DNA of 64,000 bases from Sinorhizobium sp. B11. GTDB taxonomy: Bacteria > Pseudomonadota > Alphaproteobacteria > Rhizobiales > Rhizobiaceae. How positions within the stretch are numbered: position 1 is the stretch's first letter; every line of letters begins with the position of its first letter. Positions 51,630 through 60,677 of this stretch are shown in pieces. The stretch is from the NCBI GenBank assembly GCA_039725955.1, contig CP091034.1:3100001-3164000 (forward strand), in the 5' to 3' direction. The notes under the pieces are model-generated. The model did no database searches. It had not been told where the DNA came from and saw nothing but the letters and a program-made list of their open reading frames with translations. The position numbers were made by a program, and so were the translations under genes.

Positions 51630-51791
51630 TTAGTGAAAGGTTCCGACCGGCGCGCTTTCAGCGAGAATTTCGAAAGCTTCTTCCAGAGCCGCGACCAGAA
51701 TATCGGTCAGCTCGTCTGCCTTGTTTTCCAGAAACAACAGGCTGACAGCTTCTTCCTGGCGCTCGAAGAAGTGCTCGATCTCGTTCGACAT
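51630..51791 (-). CDS. Small acidic hypothetical protein
   Basis: 53 residues, starting MSNEIEHFFERQEEAVSLLF and ending ILAESAPVGTFH. Very acidic, two helices likely. AAGGGA lies about nine bases upstream of the ATG. Codon use is typical for the replicon and there is no competing gene. No family was recognised. It precedes the phosphotransferase on the same strand by about 45 bases. Confidence 0.6.
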   Translation of the reverse strand: MSNEIEHFFERQEEAVSLLFLENKADELTDILVAALEEAFEILAESAPVGTFH

Positions 51792-51894
51792 ATCATGTGT
51801 CCCTTCGCTACCGTACCATAACGGCTATGGGGAAACGATAGAGATGATGCCTTGCGTGTGGCTGTTGCGCGAATGAAGCAAGGCTAGCGAACAG

Positions 51895-52974
51895 CTATCG
51901 GCGAGAGTTGTAAATCGGATACTGGCTCTCGGGAAGCGGCCCACCGAACTTAAATGCAAACGACAGTATCCTCTTTGCGTCGGGATCCACTTCACATCGG
52001 AACTGTACGTTGTACCATTTTCCGCTCTTGAAAAAGGCCCCCTTCCTCGTTTCGATAACAGTTTCGTTGGTTAGCGAATATGACGGTAGCTCGGCACCCC
52101 GAAATCTCGGATTCTCATGAATTATCTGCTGATCGAGTTCTGACCTGCATAATTGGTTCATGCGCTCGCCGCGCTGCATGTTACCCATTGCCGTCTGCGC
52201 AATCTGATCGTCCGTCATATTCTGCGAAAACAACGTTTTTACCTCGGGCAATGGCGCCTTCGACACTTGATCTTTTTGCAGTGCGGGCTTCTTGGGCACC
52301 GAAGGCTTTTCGGGTTCGAAACTGGTCTTCACCTCTTCGGTTGTCGCAGCGGCAGGCGCGTCGCGTTCCGAATGTGTATCGGCAGCAGCGATCTGCGGCG
52401 GTTCTATTTCTTTTGGAACCGGATTTCCGGCGGGCTGCTCAAGCGGCTGAGACGTACTGGTAGCTTCCGCTGTCTGCTCTTCCGGTGGCTGCGGAGGCGA
52501 AGGCGGTGGAGGAACCGGTGTATCCTTTTTCTCTCCTTCCGAGGCGTTTCCATTCACGGACTTCATCGGGCCGGTGTTCTTGTCTCCAAATTCGAAAACA
52601 GGTGAACTCCCGCCCGCCCGCTTCTCGGACGAAGGTGGAGGCAGACTCGGTGGCGACGGAGAAGGAGGCGGTGCTGGTGGCGGTGGTGGTGGCGGTGGTT
52701 CGGCCTTTGCCTGTTCCTGTGGTTTCTTTTCCTCTTTTGGCTTTTCCTCCGGCTTTTTCTCGTCTTCCTTCTTCTCTTCCGGCGGCGGCACGAGCTCGAC
52801 CTTCACGCTCTCGTCCTCGGCGGGTTGCGCCTGGATCTTAGGGAGGCCGAAAATCAACAGCGCGACGATGGGCACATGCACCAGCACGGACGCGATAACA
52901 CCCCAGCGAGCGCGGGGCTCCTGGTGTTCCGTCTCGTGATCGGTATCTGCCGGTTCGACTTCTTCTTCTGTCAC
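51895..52974 (-). CDS. TonB-like DUF930 protein
   Basis: About 359 residues. A short acidic cytoplasmic start is followed by one membrane helix (RWGVIASVLVHVPIVALLIF), then a long Pro/Lys/Glu-rich periplasmic spacer. The C-terminal DUF930 domain follows (QLCRSELDQQIIHENPRFRG; KSGKWYNVQFRCEVDPDAKR). The build copies TonB, but the C-terminal domain differs. I chose the GTG at 52974; a TTG 42 bases earlier is also possible. A paralogue lies directly upstream. No exbB/exbD genes are nearby. Confidence 0.75.
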   Translation of the reverse strand: MTEEEVEPADTDHETEHQEPRARWGVIASVLVHVPIVALLIFGLPKIQAQPAEDESVKVELVPPPEEKKEDEKKPEEKPKEEKKPQEQAKAEPPPPPPPPAPPPSPSPPSLPPPSSEKRAGGSSPVFEFGDKNTGPMKSVNGNASEGEKKDTPVPPPPSPPQPPEEQTAEATSTSQPLEQPAGNPVPKEIEPPQIAAADTHSERDAPAAATTEEVKTSFEPEKPSVPKKPALQKDQVSKAPLPEVKTLFSQNMTDDQIAQTAMGNMQRGERMNQLCRSELDQQIIHENPRFRGAELPSYSLTNETVIETRKGAFFKSGKWYNVQFRCEVDPDAKRILSFAFKFGGPLPESQYPIYNSRR

Positions 52975-53064
52975 AGCAGCGATGTGGCCTTTAAAACCGG
53001 CAGCATCAAGCCACAAATGGAAAAAACCTTGTGATGATGACCTTCGTGACTGTTGGCAGCGGAC

Positions 53065-53823
53065 TCACTGATCGGCCTCGCCATCCTCGGCCACCAGATT
53101 GTGCTCCTGCCACAGGTCCTTCGGAATGGCATCGCCAATCGCAAAGGCAAAGGCGGTGACAGTCTTTCCCGCGGGATCCACCTCGCAATGGAAGCGGATA
53201 TTGAACCAGTTCCGCTTGCTTCGGAAAGCCCCGCCATCCACCTCGATGCTGTTGCCCCTCACCTTCTCCGGCTTCATGGCGTAAGGTGCCACGAGATCGG
53301 GCACCGATCCCGGACGGGAACGGTTGACCTGCTCCAGCGCTTCGAGGTTGCAGAGCTGCAGATTGCGCTCCTCACCGGACAGCGTGCCAAGCAGCTGACG
53401 TGCGTTGCGGCTGCGCGGGCTGCCGAGTGTTTTTGCGGAAAAGAGTTCCGTCGCCTGCATCAGCGGCGGTGGACCTGATACCGCCGGCTTCGCCAGCGCC
53501 GGCGCAGACGGAAGCACCTCTCTGGACGCCGTCTCGGGCATCAACGGCAGGATGTCCCCATCCGCCGGACTTCCGCTGTCCCCACGGCTTTGCGGCGGCG
53601 ACAGGGCCGCAGGCTGCGGAACGGGAATTGCGGTGGCAGGCGGCGGTGATACGACCTCGACGTCGACACTCTCCTCCGGCGGCGCCCTGAGCGGCTTCAC
53701 GTCGGGCAGGAATGCCAGCAGGATTGCGATGATGGCAAGATGCAGTGCGAGCGATGCCGGCCAGGCCGGATCGAATCTTCCTCTCTGCAACAGGCCGGCA
53801 TGTTCCATCGAAGGCAAGTCCAT
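53065..53823 (-). CDS. TonB-like DUF930 protein (paralogue)
   Basis: 252 residues. N-terminal membrane helix (PAWPASLALHLAIIAILLAF), short proline-rich spacer, then DUF930 (NLQLCNLEALEQVNRSRPGS; SKRNWFNIRFHCEVDPAGKT). It shares the C-terminal domain with the next gene downstream (LCxxE, W-(F/Y)-N-(I/V)-(R/Q)-F-x-CEVDP) but has a much shorter spacer. Probable tandem duplication. Role unknown. Confidence 0.78.
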   Translation of the reverse strand: MDLPSMEHAGLLQRGRFDPAWPASLALHLAIIAILLAFLPDVKPLRAPPEESVDVEVVSPPPATAIPVPQPAALSPPQSRGDSGSPADGDILPLMPETASREVLPSAPALAKPAVSGPPPLMQATELFSAKTLGSPRSRNARQLLGTLSGEERNLQLCNLEALEQVNRSRPGSVPDLVAPYAMKPEKVRGNSIEVDGGAFRSKRNWFNIRFHCEVDPAGKTVTAFAFAIGDAIPKDLWQEHNLVAEDGEADQ

Positions 53824-53914
53824 GCTCTGGGTTCAAGGCGCAGCGACACTGCCAGCGCTGCGGACCAGCCACAACGCCATATCTGGCTCATCACCACTTA
53901 TCGACCATCCTGAT

Positions 53915-54208
53915 CTATGCGAGCGACGCGATGATGTCGCGATAATTCACTTCCGAAAATGCCTTCAAGGTTTTCGTGCGCACATTGCCGCCCATGCCAA
54001 GCGATAGCGTAAATCGCGCTATCACCCGGTCGTCGGGTGCCTCGCAAATAGCCACCATGTCATATTCGCCCATGGTGAGATAAAAGCGCTCGAAGGAGCC
54101 GCCCAAGCTGCCCATCAGAGCTTTTGCCGCATCGAGCCGTTTGGCAGATTCCTTCACATTGCGGATGCCCTGATCCGTCCAGTTTATCATGAGAATGTAA
54201 GTGGTCAT
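53915..54208 (-). CDS. GYD domain protein
   Basis: 97 residues from MTTYILMINWTDQGIRNVKE; the GYD pattern (TDQGIRNVKESAKR; LTMGEYDMVAICEAPDDRVI) is complete. Ferredoxin-like dimeric fold of unknown function. GGGAGG precedes the ATG, which supports this start over one ten codons earlier. Confidence 0.87.
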   Translation of the reverse strand: MTTYILMINWTDQGIRNVKESAKRLDAAKALMGSLGGSFERFYLTMGEYDMVAICEAPDDRVIARFTLSLGMGGNVRTKTLKAFSEVNYRDIIASLA

Positions 54209-54393
54209 GTTACACCTCCCGGCGGAGGCCATGGTCATCCAAGCAGGCTTGCGAAACCGTTCGCATGCTGCGACCGCTCAATTCCCCCGCGAGGGAAATT
54301 ATAGGCCCATCACCACAGGGCGACAACAAAAAGCGAGCCATCAATCCGGCTTAGCAATAGCCCGAAAGGCTCATTTGTAGTGACTGAAACCAA

Positions 54394-54425
54394 AGAAAAA
54401 CCCGGTCAGCAAGGCTGGCCGGGTT
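54394..54425 (-). terminator. Terminator of rpoD
   Basis: On the minus strand AACCCGGCCAGC / GCTGACCGGGTT (12 pairs, one G-U) with loop CTT, followed by TTT. It lies about 30 bases after the rpoD stop. Confidence 0.85.
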
Positions 54426-54456
54426 CTGGTATCGGTCGTTGGATGCGTGAAAACGC

Positions 54457-56511
54457 TCAGCTGTCCAGGAACGAGCGCAGCTTGCGCGAGCGGCTCGGAT
54501 GCTTGAGCTTGCGCAGCGCCTTCGCCTCGATCTGTCGGATACGTTCGCGGGTGACCGAGAACTGCTGGCCGACCTCTTCGAGCGTGTGGTCGGTGTTCAT
54601 GCCGATGCCGAAGCGCATGCGCAGGACGCGCTCTTCGCGCGGCGTCAGCGATGCCAGAACGCGGGTCGTCGTCTCGCGCAGGTTCGCCTGGATGGCGGCG
54701 TCGATCGGCAGCAGCGCGTTCTTGTCTTCGATGAAATCGCCGAGGTGCGAATCCTCTTCGTCACCCACGGGGGTTTCGAGCGAGATCGGCTCCTTGGCGA
54801 TTTTCAGGACCTTGCGGACCTTTTCGAGCGGCATGGCGAGCTTTTCGGCCAGTTCTTCCGGCGTCGGCTCGCGGCCGATTTCATGCAGCATCTGACGCGA
54901 GGTACGAACGATCTTGTTGATCGTTTCGATCATATGCACCGGAATACGGATCGTGCGGGCCTGGTCGGCGATCGAGCGGGTGATCGCCTGGCGGATCCAC
55001 CACGTCGCATAGGTCGAGAACTTGTAACCGCGACGGTATTCGAACTTGTCGACCGCCTTCATCAGGCCGATATTGCCTTCCTGAATGAGGTCGAGGAACT
55101 GCAGACCGCGGTTCGTGTACTTCTTGGCGATGGAGATGACGAGGCGAAGGTTCGCTTCGACCATTTCCTTCTTGGCGATACGCGCTTCGCGCTCGCCCTT
55201 CTGCACCATGTGCACGATGCGGCGGAATTCCGAGATCGAGATGCCGGTTTCCGTCGCGAGATTCTGGATCTCCTGGCGGATGTCGCGGATCGTCGTGTTT
55301 TCGCTCTTGGCGAATTCCTTCCAGCCGCGAGCGGCCAGATTGCCGATCGACTTCATCCAGTTCGGATCAAGTTCAGCGCCCTGGTATTGTTCCAGGAAGC
55401 TGTCGCGCTTGACACCGTAGGATTCAGCCAGACGCAGCAGGCGGCCTTCGTTCTGAACGAGGCGCTTGTTGATGTCGTAGAGCTGCTCGACCAGCGCATC
55501 GATGCGGTTCTGGTTGAGCGACAGCGACTTCACGGCCTTGATCAGTTCGTCCTTGAGCTCCTTGTAGCGGCGCTCCTGGGCGGAAGACAGCGTGCCGGTG
55601 GCGGCAAGGCGCTGCTCGACCTGCTGGTCCTGCAGCTTGCGCAGCTTCTTGTAGGTCTCGGCGATGATGTCGAGCGTTTCCATGACCTGCGGGCGCAGCT
55701 CGGCTTCCATCGCGGCAAGAGAGAGGTTGGATTCGTCCTCGTCCTCTTCTTCCTCTTCAGGAGGCATGCCTTCGCCGCCGACATCGGTGATGTCGTCGTC
55801 ACCAGAGCGGGCGCGCCGGGTCTTTTCCTTTTCCTCGGCAGCCTTGCGGTCGGCCTCGATCTTCTCGGGGCTCTGGAACTGCGGGGCAGCCTTGGCTTCC
55901 GGACCGGAATAGGTGGTTTCGAGATCGATGATCTCGCGCAGCAGCGTCGTGCCTTCGTTCAGTTCGTCGCGCCAGATGATCAGCGCCTGGAACGTCAGCG
56001 GGCTCTCGCAGAGGCCTGCGATCATCGTTTCGCGGCCGGCCTCGATGCGCTTTGCGATGGCGATTTCGCCTTCGCGCGACAGAAGCTCGACGGAACCCAT
56101 TTCGCGCAGATACATGCGCACCGGGTCGTCGGTACGGTCGGTCGGCTCTTTCTTCTTGGCGGTCGCAAGCGCGGTGCCGCTGGAAGGCGCAAGCTCGCCG
56201 CCCTCGCCGTCTTCGCTGTCGGAGCTGTCGTCGTCATCGCTACCGGAAGCGCCGGCTTCCTCGGCTTCTTCGTCTTCGATGACGTTGATGCCCATGTCCG
56301 ACAGCATAGACATCGTGTCTTCGATCTGTTCGGACGTCACTTCTTCGGAAGGGAGGACGGCGTTCAGCTCGTCCATCGTCACATAGCCGCGCTTCTTGGC
56401 GGCCTTGATCATCTTCTTGACCGCGTCATCGGAAAGATCGAGAAGAGGGCCGTCGCTTGCGCCGTCGCGTTCGACTTCCGCTTCTTCGTTCTCTTTGACC
56501 TTCGTTGCCAT
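54457..56511 (-). CDS. rpoD: RNA polymerase primary sigma factor RpoD (SigA)
   Basis: 684 residues, the usual length for rhizobial primary sigma factors. Region 1.1 is at about 25-90, then a long acidic stretch (DEEAEEAGASGSDDDDSSDS). Region 1.2 includes DPVRMYLREMGSVELLSREG, followed by the non-conserved region. Region 2 holds the -10 recognition helix (YKFSTYATWWIRQAITRSIA), and region 4.2 the -35 helix (VTRERIRQIEAKALRKLKHP). It directs most housekeeping transcription. A terminator follows. Confidence 0.97.
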   Translation of the reverse strand: MATKVKENEEAEVERDGASDGPLLDLSDDAVKKMIKAAKKRGYVTMDELNAVLPSEEVTSEQIEDTMSMLSDMGINVIEDEEAEEAGASGSDDDDSSDSEDGEGGELAPSSGTALATAKKKEPTDRTDDPVRMYLREMGSVELLSREGEIAIAKRIEAGRETMIAGLCESPLTFQALIIWRDELNEGTTLLREIIDLETTYSGPEAKAAPQFQSPEKIEADRKAAEEKEKTRRARSGDDDITDVGGEGMPPEEEEEDEDESNLSLAAMEAELRPQVMETLDIIAETYKKLRKLQDQQVEQRLAATGTLSSAQERRYKELKDELIKAVKSLSLNQNRIDALVEQLYDINKRLVQNEGRLLRLAESYGVKRDSFLEQYQGAELDPNWMKSIGNLAARGWKEFAKSENTTIRDIRQEIQNLATETGISISEFRRIVHMVQKGEREARIAKKEMVEANLRLVISIAKKYTNRGLQFLDLIQEGNIGLMKAVDKFEYRRGYKFSTYATWWIRQAITRSIADQARTIRIPVHMIETINKIVRTSRQMLHEIGREPTPEELAEKLAMPLEKVRKVLKIAKEPISLETPVGDEEDSHLGDFIEDKNALLPIDAAIQANLRETTTRVLASLTPREERVLRMRFGIGMNTDHTLEEVGQQFSVTRERIRQIEAKALRKLKHPSRSRKLRSFLDS

Positions 56512-56984
56512 TTATATCGTCGCCTTCCTGACGCTATTCATACTCGCTGCGGTGAATGGCCCTGTCGTGGCCTGGCACGTGCGCGCCGGCCTCGAATCAC
56601 CTATACCCCACCTAACGGGATGACATTTAAAGCCTGATTAACCACGATTGCCGGCATCGGACAGCAAAACTTCATTGCCATTGGATTTCCGGCCATGGTT
56701 GTGCGATCCGCCTTGACCCAGTTCACCGCTCAAGTGGAACGGTGATTCCCACAAAATTTGTTCTCGTCAAGCTTTTCCAGAAAAAAAGCCACCGAAAACC
56801 CGGAAAAAGCCTTATCCACAGGCTTTGAACCGCGCCAGCGATTGCGAAGCTTATCTAGTATGTCACCGGCAAAAGACAAGGGCTTTTGCGCAAACACTGG
56901 AAGAACCGCAACTCGCTCCAACAGTACGCCATAGATTCTTCGCAAATCGCCAACATGAGTTGCAAAAAAGAGGCGCGCACGATT
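56512..56984. other. Region upstream of rpoD (473 bases)
   Basis: No convincing gene. It should hold the rpoD promoter(s) on the left and the promoter of the small secreted protein on the right. It contains a perfect DnaA box at 56812 and an A-rich patch at 56776-56810. dnaG, often near rpoD in related genomes, is not here. Confidence 0.5.
56812..56820 (+). promoter_or_regulatory. Perfect DnaA box upstream of rpoD
   Basis: TTATCCACA, an exact match to the DnaA-box consensus, 300 bases before the rpoD ATG. A single box may be chance; no second box was seen nearby. Confidence 0.35.
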
Positions 56985-57395
56985 ATGGCGAATTCCGCTC
57001 CGGTTCTGCTTGCACTTATCGCGTTGTTCGCCGTCTTCCCGGCAAGCGGCTATCCCGAGGATACCAGCAGCACAATCAGCTTCGGGATTTTGTTCGCAGA
57101 TCGCGATCCGATAGCTGGGTCCGCCACTTGCTATAACGGCAAGACCTGCGAACTGGTCAAGGACATCGGACCAATACATTCGCTGAGCATTACGGACTTC
57201 TCGAAATCACCCGATCGCGGAAGTCAGCTGAAAATCGAATGCGCCTCCGATTGCTCCTTCGGCAATCAGCAATTCAGCACGGAAATAGGCCGTGAGCGTA
57301 AATTTCACTTCTTCAACGGGTCCGACACATATACCGCGAAGCTGCTGGTCATCAGAATACGCGATCCCATCGGGCAGATCCTGCTCAACTACTGA
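56985..57395 (+). CDS. Small secreted hypothetical protein
   Basis: 136 residues. The signal peptide (MANSAPVLLALIALFAVFPA, cleaved near ASG-YP) is followed by a beta-rich mature part with two cysteine pairs (ATCYNGKTCELV; IECASDCSFG). The start at 56985 places the signal peptide at the N-terminus; a start at 56955 is possible. No family was recognised; the four cysteines suggest disulfides in the periplasm. Confidence 0.65.
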   Translation: MANSAPVLLALIALFAVFPASGYPEDTSSTISFGILFADRDPIAGSATCYNGKTCELVKDIGPIHSLSITDFSKSPDRGSQLKIECASDCSFGNQQFSTEIGRERKFHFFNGSDTYTAKLLVIRIRDPIGQILLNY

Positions 57396-57452
57396 CGTGG
57401 CATTCGGCTAAAGCGGTGTGGCGATTTCGTCAGCTCAAGGATTGGGATCGTG

Positions 57453-57995
57453 ATGTTCAGAAGAAAGTTGATCATTTCAGCCACCGTCGCCCTCGGCGTG
57501 CTCGCCTATATGAAAGTCATGGCCAAGATCGGTTCAGGTTCGCCGCCCCCGGATGCGCCCTTGGAGCAACGAGCCGACCTCATTCGCGTTTATAAATCCG
57601 AACGCCGCATGGTTCTCCTCCGAGATGAGACTCCTCTTTCGACATATCGGATTTCTCTTGGAAGCGCTGCCGATGAGGGCCCAAAGCAACGGGAAGGCGA
57701 CGAGAAGACACCGGAAGGCCGCTATGAGATCGACTGGCGAAATCCCCGGTCCATGGCGCATCTCAGTCTGCATATCTCCTACCCCAATCCGGCCGATCGA
57801 CAGAATGCCGAGTTGAAGGGCAATCCTCCCGGCGGCGATATCATGATCCACGGCCTTCCCAATGGCTGGGGCTTCCTTCAGACAATGCACCTGCTTTGGG
57901 ATTGGACGGATGGCTGCATTGCCGTCACCGACCAGGAGATGCGCGATATCTGGGCACGCGTCCCCGATCATACGCCCATAGAGATCACGCCCTGA
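57453..57995 (+). CDS. L,D-transpeptidase (YkuD) family protein
   Basis: 180 residues with an N-terminal signal anchor (MFRRKLIISATVALGVLAYM). The YkuD domain spans the rest: LIRVYKSERRMVLLRDETPL, HG in IMIHGLPNGWG and the catalytic H-x(n)-S/T-x-G-C motif as DWTDGCIAVTDQEM (Cys about 150). It would cross-link or anchor to peptidoglycan. GGGA upstream supports the ATG at 57453 over a GTG one codon earlier. It is the last plus-strand gene before the threonine operon. Confidence 0.87.
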   Translation: MFRRKLIISATVALGVLAYMKVMAKIGSGSPPPDAPLEQRADLIRVYKSERRMVLLRDETPLSTYRISLGSAADEGPKQREGDEKTPEGRYEIDWRNPRSMAHLSLHISYPNPADRQNAELKGNPPGGDIMIHGLPNGWGFLQTMHLLWDWTDGCIAVTDQEMRDIWARVPDHTPIEITP

Positions 57996-58004
57996 ACCGC
58001 CGAC

Positions 58005-58352
58005 CTAACGCGACAGCCCATCGTATGCATTCACCGTCAGGGCAGACAGATCGAGCGCTGGAATGCAGCGCAGATTGACGGATGCCATCTCCATGCCATT
58101 GGGCGCCGTTGCTTCCCCGAAGGGCGCGATGCCGCACTTGGCGCAGAAGTGATGTTTGATGGCATGACTGTTGAACGTATAGGTCGAGAGGTTTTCTTCC
58201 GGCACCGCCAGATGCAGCTTCTCCCGCGGCACGAAACCCAGCAATCCGCCGCGCCGACGGCAGAGCGAGCAGTTACAGTCGACCGCTTCCGTAAACGCGC
58301 CTTCGACCGTAAAGGCGATATTGCCGCAGTGACAGCTTCCCTCGTATTTCAT
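58005..58352 (-). CDS. GFA/CENP-V family zinc protein
   Basis: 115 residues. Zinc ligands follow the GFA pattern: CHCG (about 8-10), CNCSLC (27-32) and CAKCG (about 71-75). Family members bind glutathione adducts; the formaldehyde activation once ascribed to Gfa is doubtful. It starts 10 bases after the tdh stop and is probably the last gene of the kbl-tdh operon. Confidence 0.87.
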   Translation of the reverse strand: MKYEGSCHCGNIAFTVEGAFTEAVDCNCSLCRRRGGLLGFVPREKLHLAVPEENLSTYTFNSHAIKHHFCAKCGIAPFGEATAPNGMEMASVNLRCIPALDLSALTVNAYDGLSR

Positions 58353-58362
58353 TCCTGTCCCC

Positions 58363-59400
58363 TCACATCCAATCCATCACGACCTTGCCGGAATTGCCCG
58401 AGCGCATCGCCTCGAACCCGTCGCGGAATTCGTCGATCTTGATGCGATGGGTAATGACCGGCGAAAGATCGAGGCCGCCCTGTACGAAGGCGATCATCTT
58501 GTACCAGGTCTCGAACATTTCGCGTCCATAGATGCCCTTGAGGTTCAGCATCTTGAAGATGACCTTGTTCCAGTCGATCTCGAAACCAGCAGGCGCAATG
58601 CCGAGAATGGCGATCTTGCCGCCATTGTTCATCTTGTCGATCATGTCGCGGAAGGCGGGTGCCGCACCCGACATTTCGAGGCCGACATCGAAACCTTCGG
58701 TCATGCCGATCGCCTTCATCACATCGGCAAGGTTTTCCTTGGATGCATCGACGACATAGTCGATGCCGAGCTTGCGGGCGAGATCGAGCCGGTTCGGATT
58801 GATGTCTGTGATGACGACCTTGCGTGCGCCGGAACGCTTGGCAACGAGCGCGCCCATGATGCCGATCGGCCCCGCACCGGTGACCAGCACATCTTCGCCG
58901 ACGAGATCGAAGGAGAGAGCGGTATGGACGGCATTGCCGAACGGATCGAAGATCGCCGCAATTTCATCCGGAATATCGTCCGGGATCGGTACGACATTGG
59001 CTTCCGGGATGCAGACGAATTCGCCAAAGGAGCCCGGGCGGTTGACACCGACGCCGAGCGTATTGCGGCAGAGATGCCCCCTGCCCGCGCGGCAGTTGCG
59101 GCACTTGCCGCAGACGATATGCCCTTCACCCGAGACACGTTCACCGACATGATATTTTGTGACGGCAGAGCCGATCTCCGCTATCTCGCCGCAGAATTCA
59201 TGGCCGACGACCATCGGCACCGGGATGGTCTTCTGCGCCCACTGGTCCCAGTTCCAGATGTGCACGTCCGTGCCGCAGATCGCCGATTTCTTCACCCGGA
59301 TCAGCACGTCGTTCGGGCCGACCTCCGGCACCGGCACATTCTCCATCCAGAGGCCGACTTCCGGCCTCGCCTTGACCAGCGCTTTCATCATGTTGGACAT
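58363..59400 (-). CDS. tdh: L-threonine 3-dehydrogenase
   Basis: 345 residues, zinc-dependent medium-chain dehydrogenase. Catalytic zinc ligands Cys (about 42, ICGTDVHIWNWDQWA) and His-Glu (GHEFCGE); structural-zinc cysteines CGKCRNCRAGRGHLC; NAD-binding GAGPIGIMGA. The substrate loop NTLGVGVNRPGSFGE fits Tdh. It oxidises threonine to 2-amino-3-ketobutyrate, which Kbl cleaves. GAGGAG supports the ATG at 59400. It follows kbl after 22 bases. Confidence 0.95.
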   Translation of the reverse strand: MSNMMKALVKARPEVGLWMENVPVPEVGPNDVLIRVKKSAICGTDVHIWNWDQWAQKTIPVPMVVGHEFCGEIAEIGSAVTKYHVGERVSGEGHIVCGKCRNCRAGRGHLCRNTLGVGVNRPGSFGEFVCIPEANVVPIPDDIPDEIAAIFDPFGNAVHTALSFDLVGEDVLVTGAGPIGIMGALVAKRSGARKVVITDINPNRLDLARKLGIDYVVDASKENLADVMKAIGMTEGFDVGLEMSGAAPAFRDMIDKMNNGGKIAILGIAPAGFEIDWNKVIFKMLNLKGIYGREMFETWYKMIAFVQGGLDLSPVITHRIKIDEFRDGFEAMRSGNSGKVVMDWM

Positions 59401-59422
59401 GATCTTTTTCTCCTCAAGGCTC

Positions 59423-60610
59423 TCAGATAACACCGAGTTCGCGGCCGGTTTCGGCAAAGGCCGCAATCACCCGCTCGACATCCGCCTTCGAATGCGCCGC
59501 CGACATCTGCGTGCGGATACGCGCCTGCCCCTTCGGCACGACCGGGAAGGAGAAGCCGATCACATAGACGCCCTTCTTCAGCATGAGCGCTGCCATATCC
59601 TGTGCGAGTTTCGCATCTCCCAACATGACCGGGATGATCGGATGCCCCTCGCCGGCAAGCGTGAAGCCGAGTTTGGTCATTTCGGTGCGAAACAGCGCTG
59701 CATTGGCAGAGAGCCGCTCACGCAGCGCATCGCCATTGTCGATGAGGTCGAAGACTTTGAGCGAGGCCGCCGCGATAACAGGCGCCAGCGTGTTGGAGAA
59801 TAGATAGGGGCGCGAGCGCTGCCGCAGCCACTCGACAATCTCGGCTTTGGCCGACGTATAACCGCCCGATGCACCGCCAAGCGCCTTGCCGAGCGTACCC
59901 GTGATGATATCGACACGGCCTTCGACGCCACAATATTCCGGCGAGCCACGACCATGCTTACCGACGAAGCCTACGGCGTGGCTGTCATCCACCATGACCA
60001 TCGCACCATATTTTTCGGCGAGATCGCAGACGCCCTGCAGGTTGGCGATGATGCCATCCATCGAGAAGACACCATCGGTCGCAATCATCTTGAAGCGGCT
60101 GCCTTCGGCCTTCTTCAGTTCTTCTTCCAGAGCCGCCATGTCATTGTTGGCGTAACGGAACCGCTTGGCCTTGGAGAGACGCACGCCATCGATGATCGAG
60201 GCATGGTTCAATGCATCGGAAATGATCGCGTCCTCTTCACCGAGTAACGTCTCGAACAGGCCGCCGTTGGCGTCGAAACAGGAGGAATAGAGGATCGTGT
60301 CTTCCATGCCGAGGAAGGAGGAAATGCGCGCCTCGAGTTCTTTATGCTCTTCCTGCGTTCCGCAGATGAAGCGAACCGAGGCCATGCCGTAGCCATAGTG
60401 GTCGAGCGCCTTCTTGCCGGCTTCCGCGAGCTCCTCATTATCGGCGAGGCCGAGATAGTTGTTGGCGCAGAAATTCAGCACCCGCTCGCCCGAGGCAATG
60501 GCGATCTCGCCGGCCTGCTTGGAGGTGATGACACGTTCGGACTTGTAGAGGCCAGCATCCTTCAGCGCAGCCAGTTCGCCGCGCAGATGCGAGAGGAAAT
60601 TCGAGGTCAT
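59423..60610 (-). CDS. kbl: 2-amino-3-ketobutyrate CoA ligase (glycine C-acetyltransferase)
   Basis: 395 residues, PLP-dependent alpha-oxoamine synthase. Visible motifs: NFCANNYLGLADNEEL, DDSHAVGFVGKHGRGSPEYC (cofactor Asp-His), and the PLP lysine in IITGTLGKALGGASGGY. It cleaves 2-amino-3-ketobutyrate with CoA to glycine and acetyl-CoA. It is the first gene of the kbl-tdh-GFA operon; AAGGG lies upstream of the ATG. Confidence 0.95.
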   Translation of the reverse strand: MTSNFLSHLRGELAALKDAGLYKSERVITSKQAGEIAIASGERVLNFCANNYLGLADNEELAEAGKKALDHYGYGMASVRFICGTQEEHKELEARISSFLGMEDTILYSSCFDANGGLFETLLGEEDAIISDALNHASIIDGVRLSKAKRFRYANNDMAALEEELKKAEGSRFKMIATDGVFSMDGIIANLQGVCDLAEKYGAMVMVDDSHAVGFVGKHGRGSPEYCGVEGRVDIITGTLGKALGGASGGYTSAKAEIVEWLRQRSRPYLFSNTLAPVIAAASLKVFDLIDNGDALRERLSANAALFRTEMTKLGFTLAGEGHPIIPVMLGDAKLAQDMAALMLKKGVYVIGFSFPVVPKGQARIRTQMSAAHSKADVERVIAAFAETGRELGVI

Positions 60611-60677
60611 TGAGAGCCCTTCTCTTGATGTTTCCCGTCTAAGCGTCGGTTAGCACATCGCCACCGGCTTGTCTTGT

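Noticed and set aside
54499..56637. 712-codon open frame opposite rpoD
   Set aside because: It mirrors the rpoD reading frame; its composition is an artefact of codon bias on the other strand.
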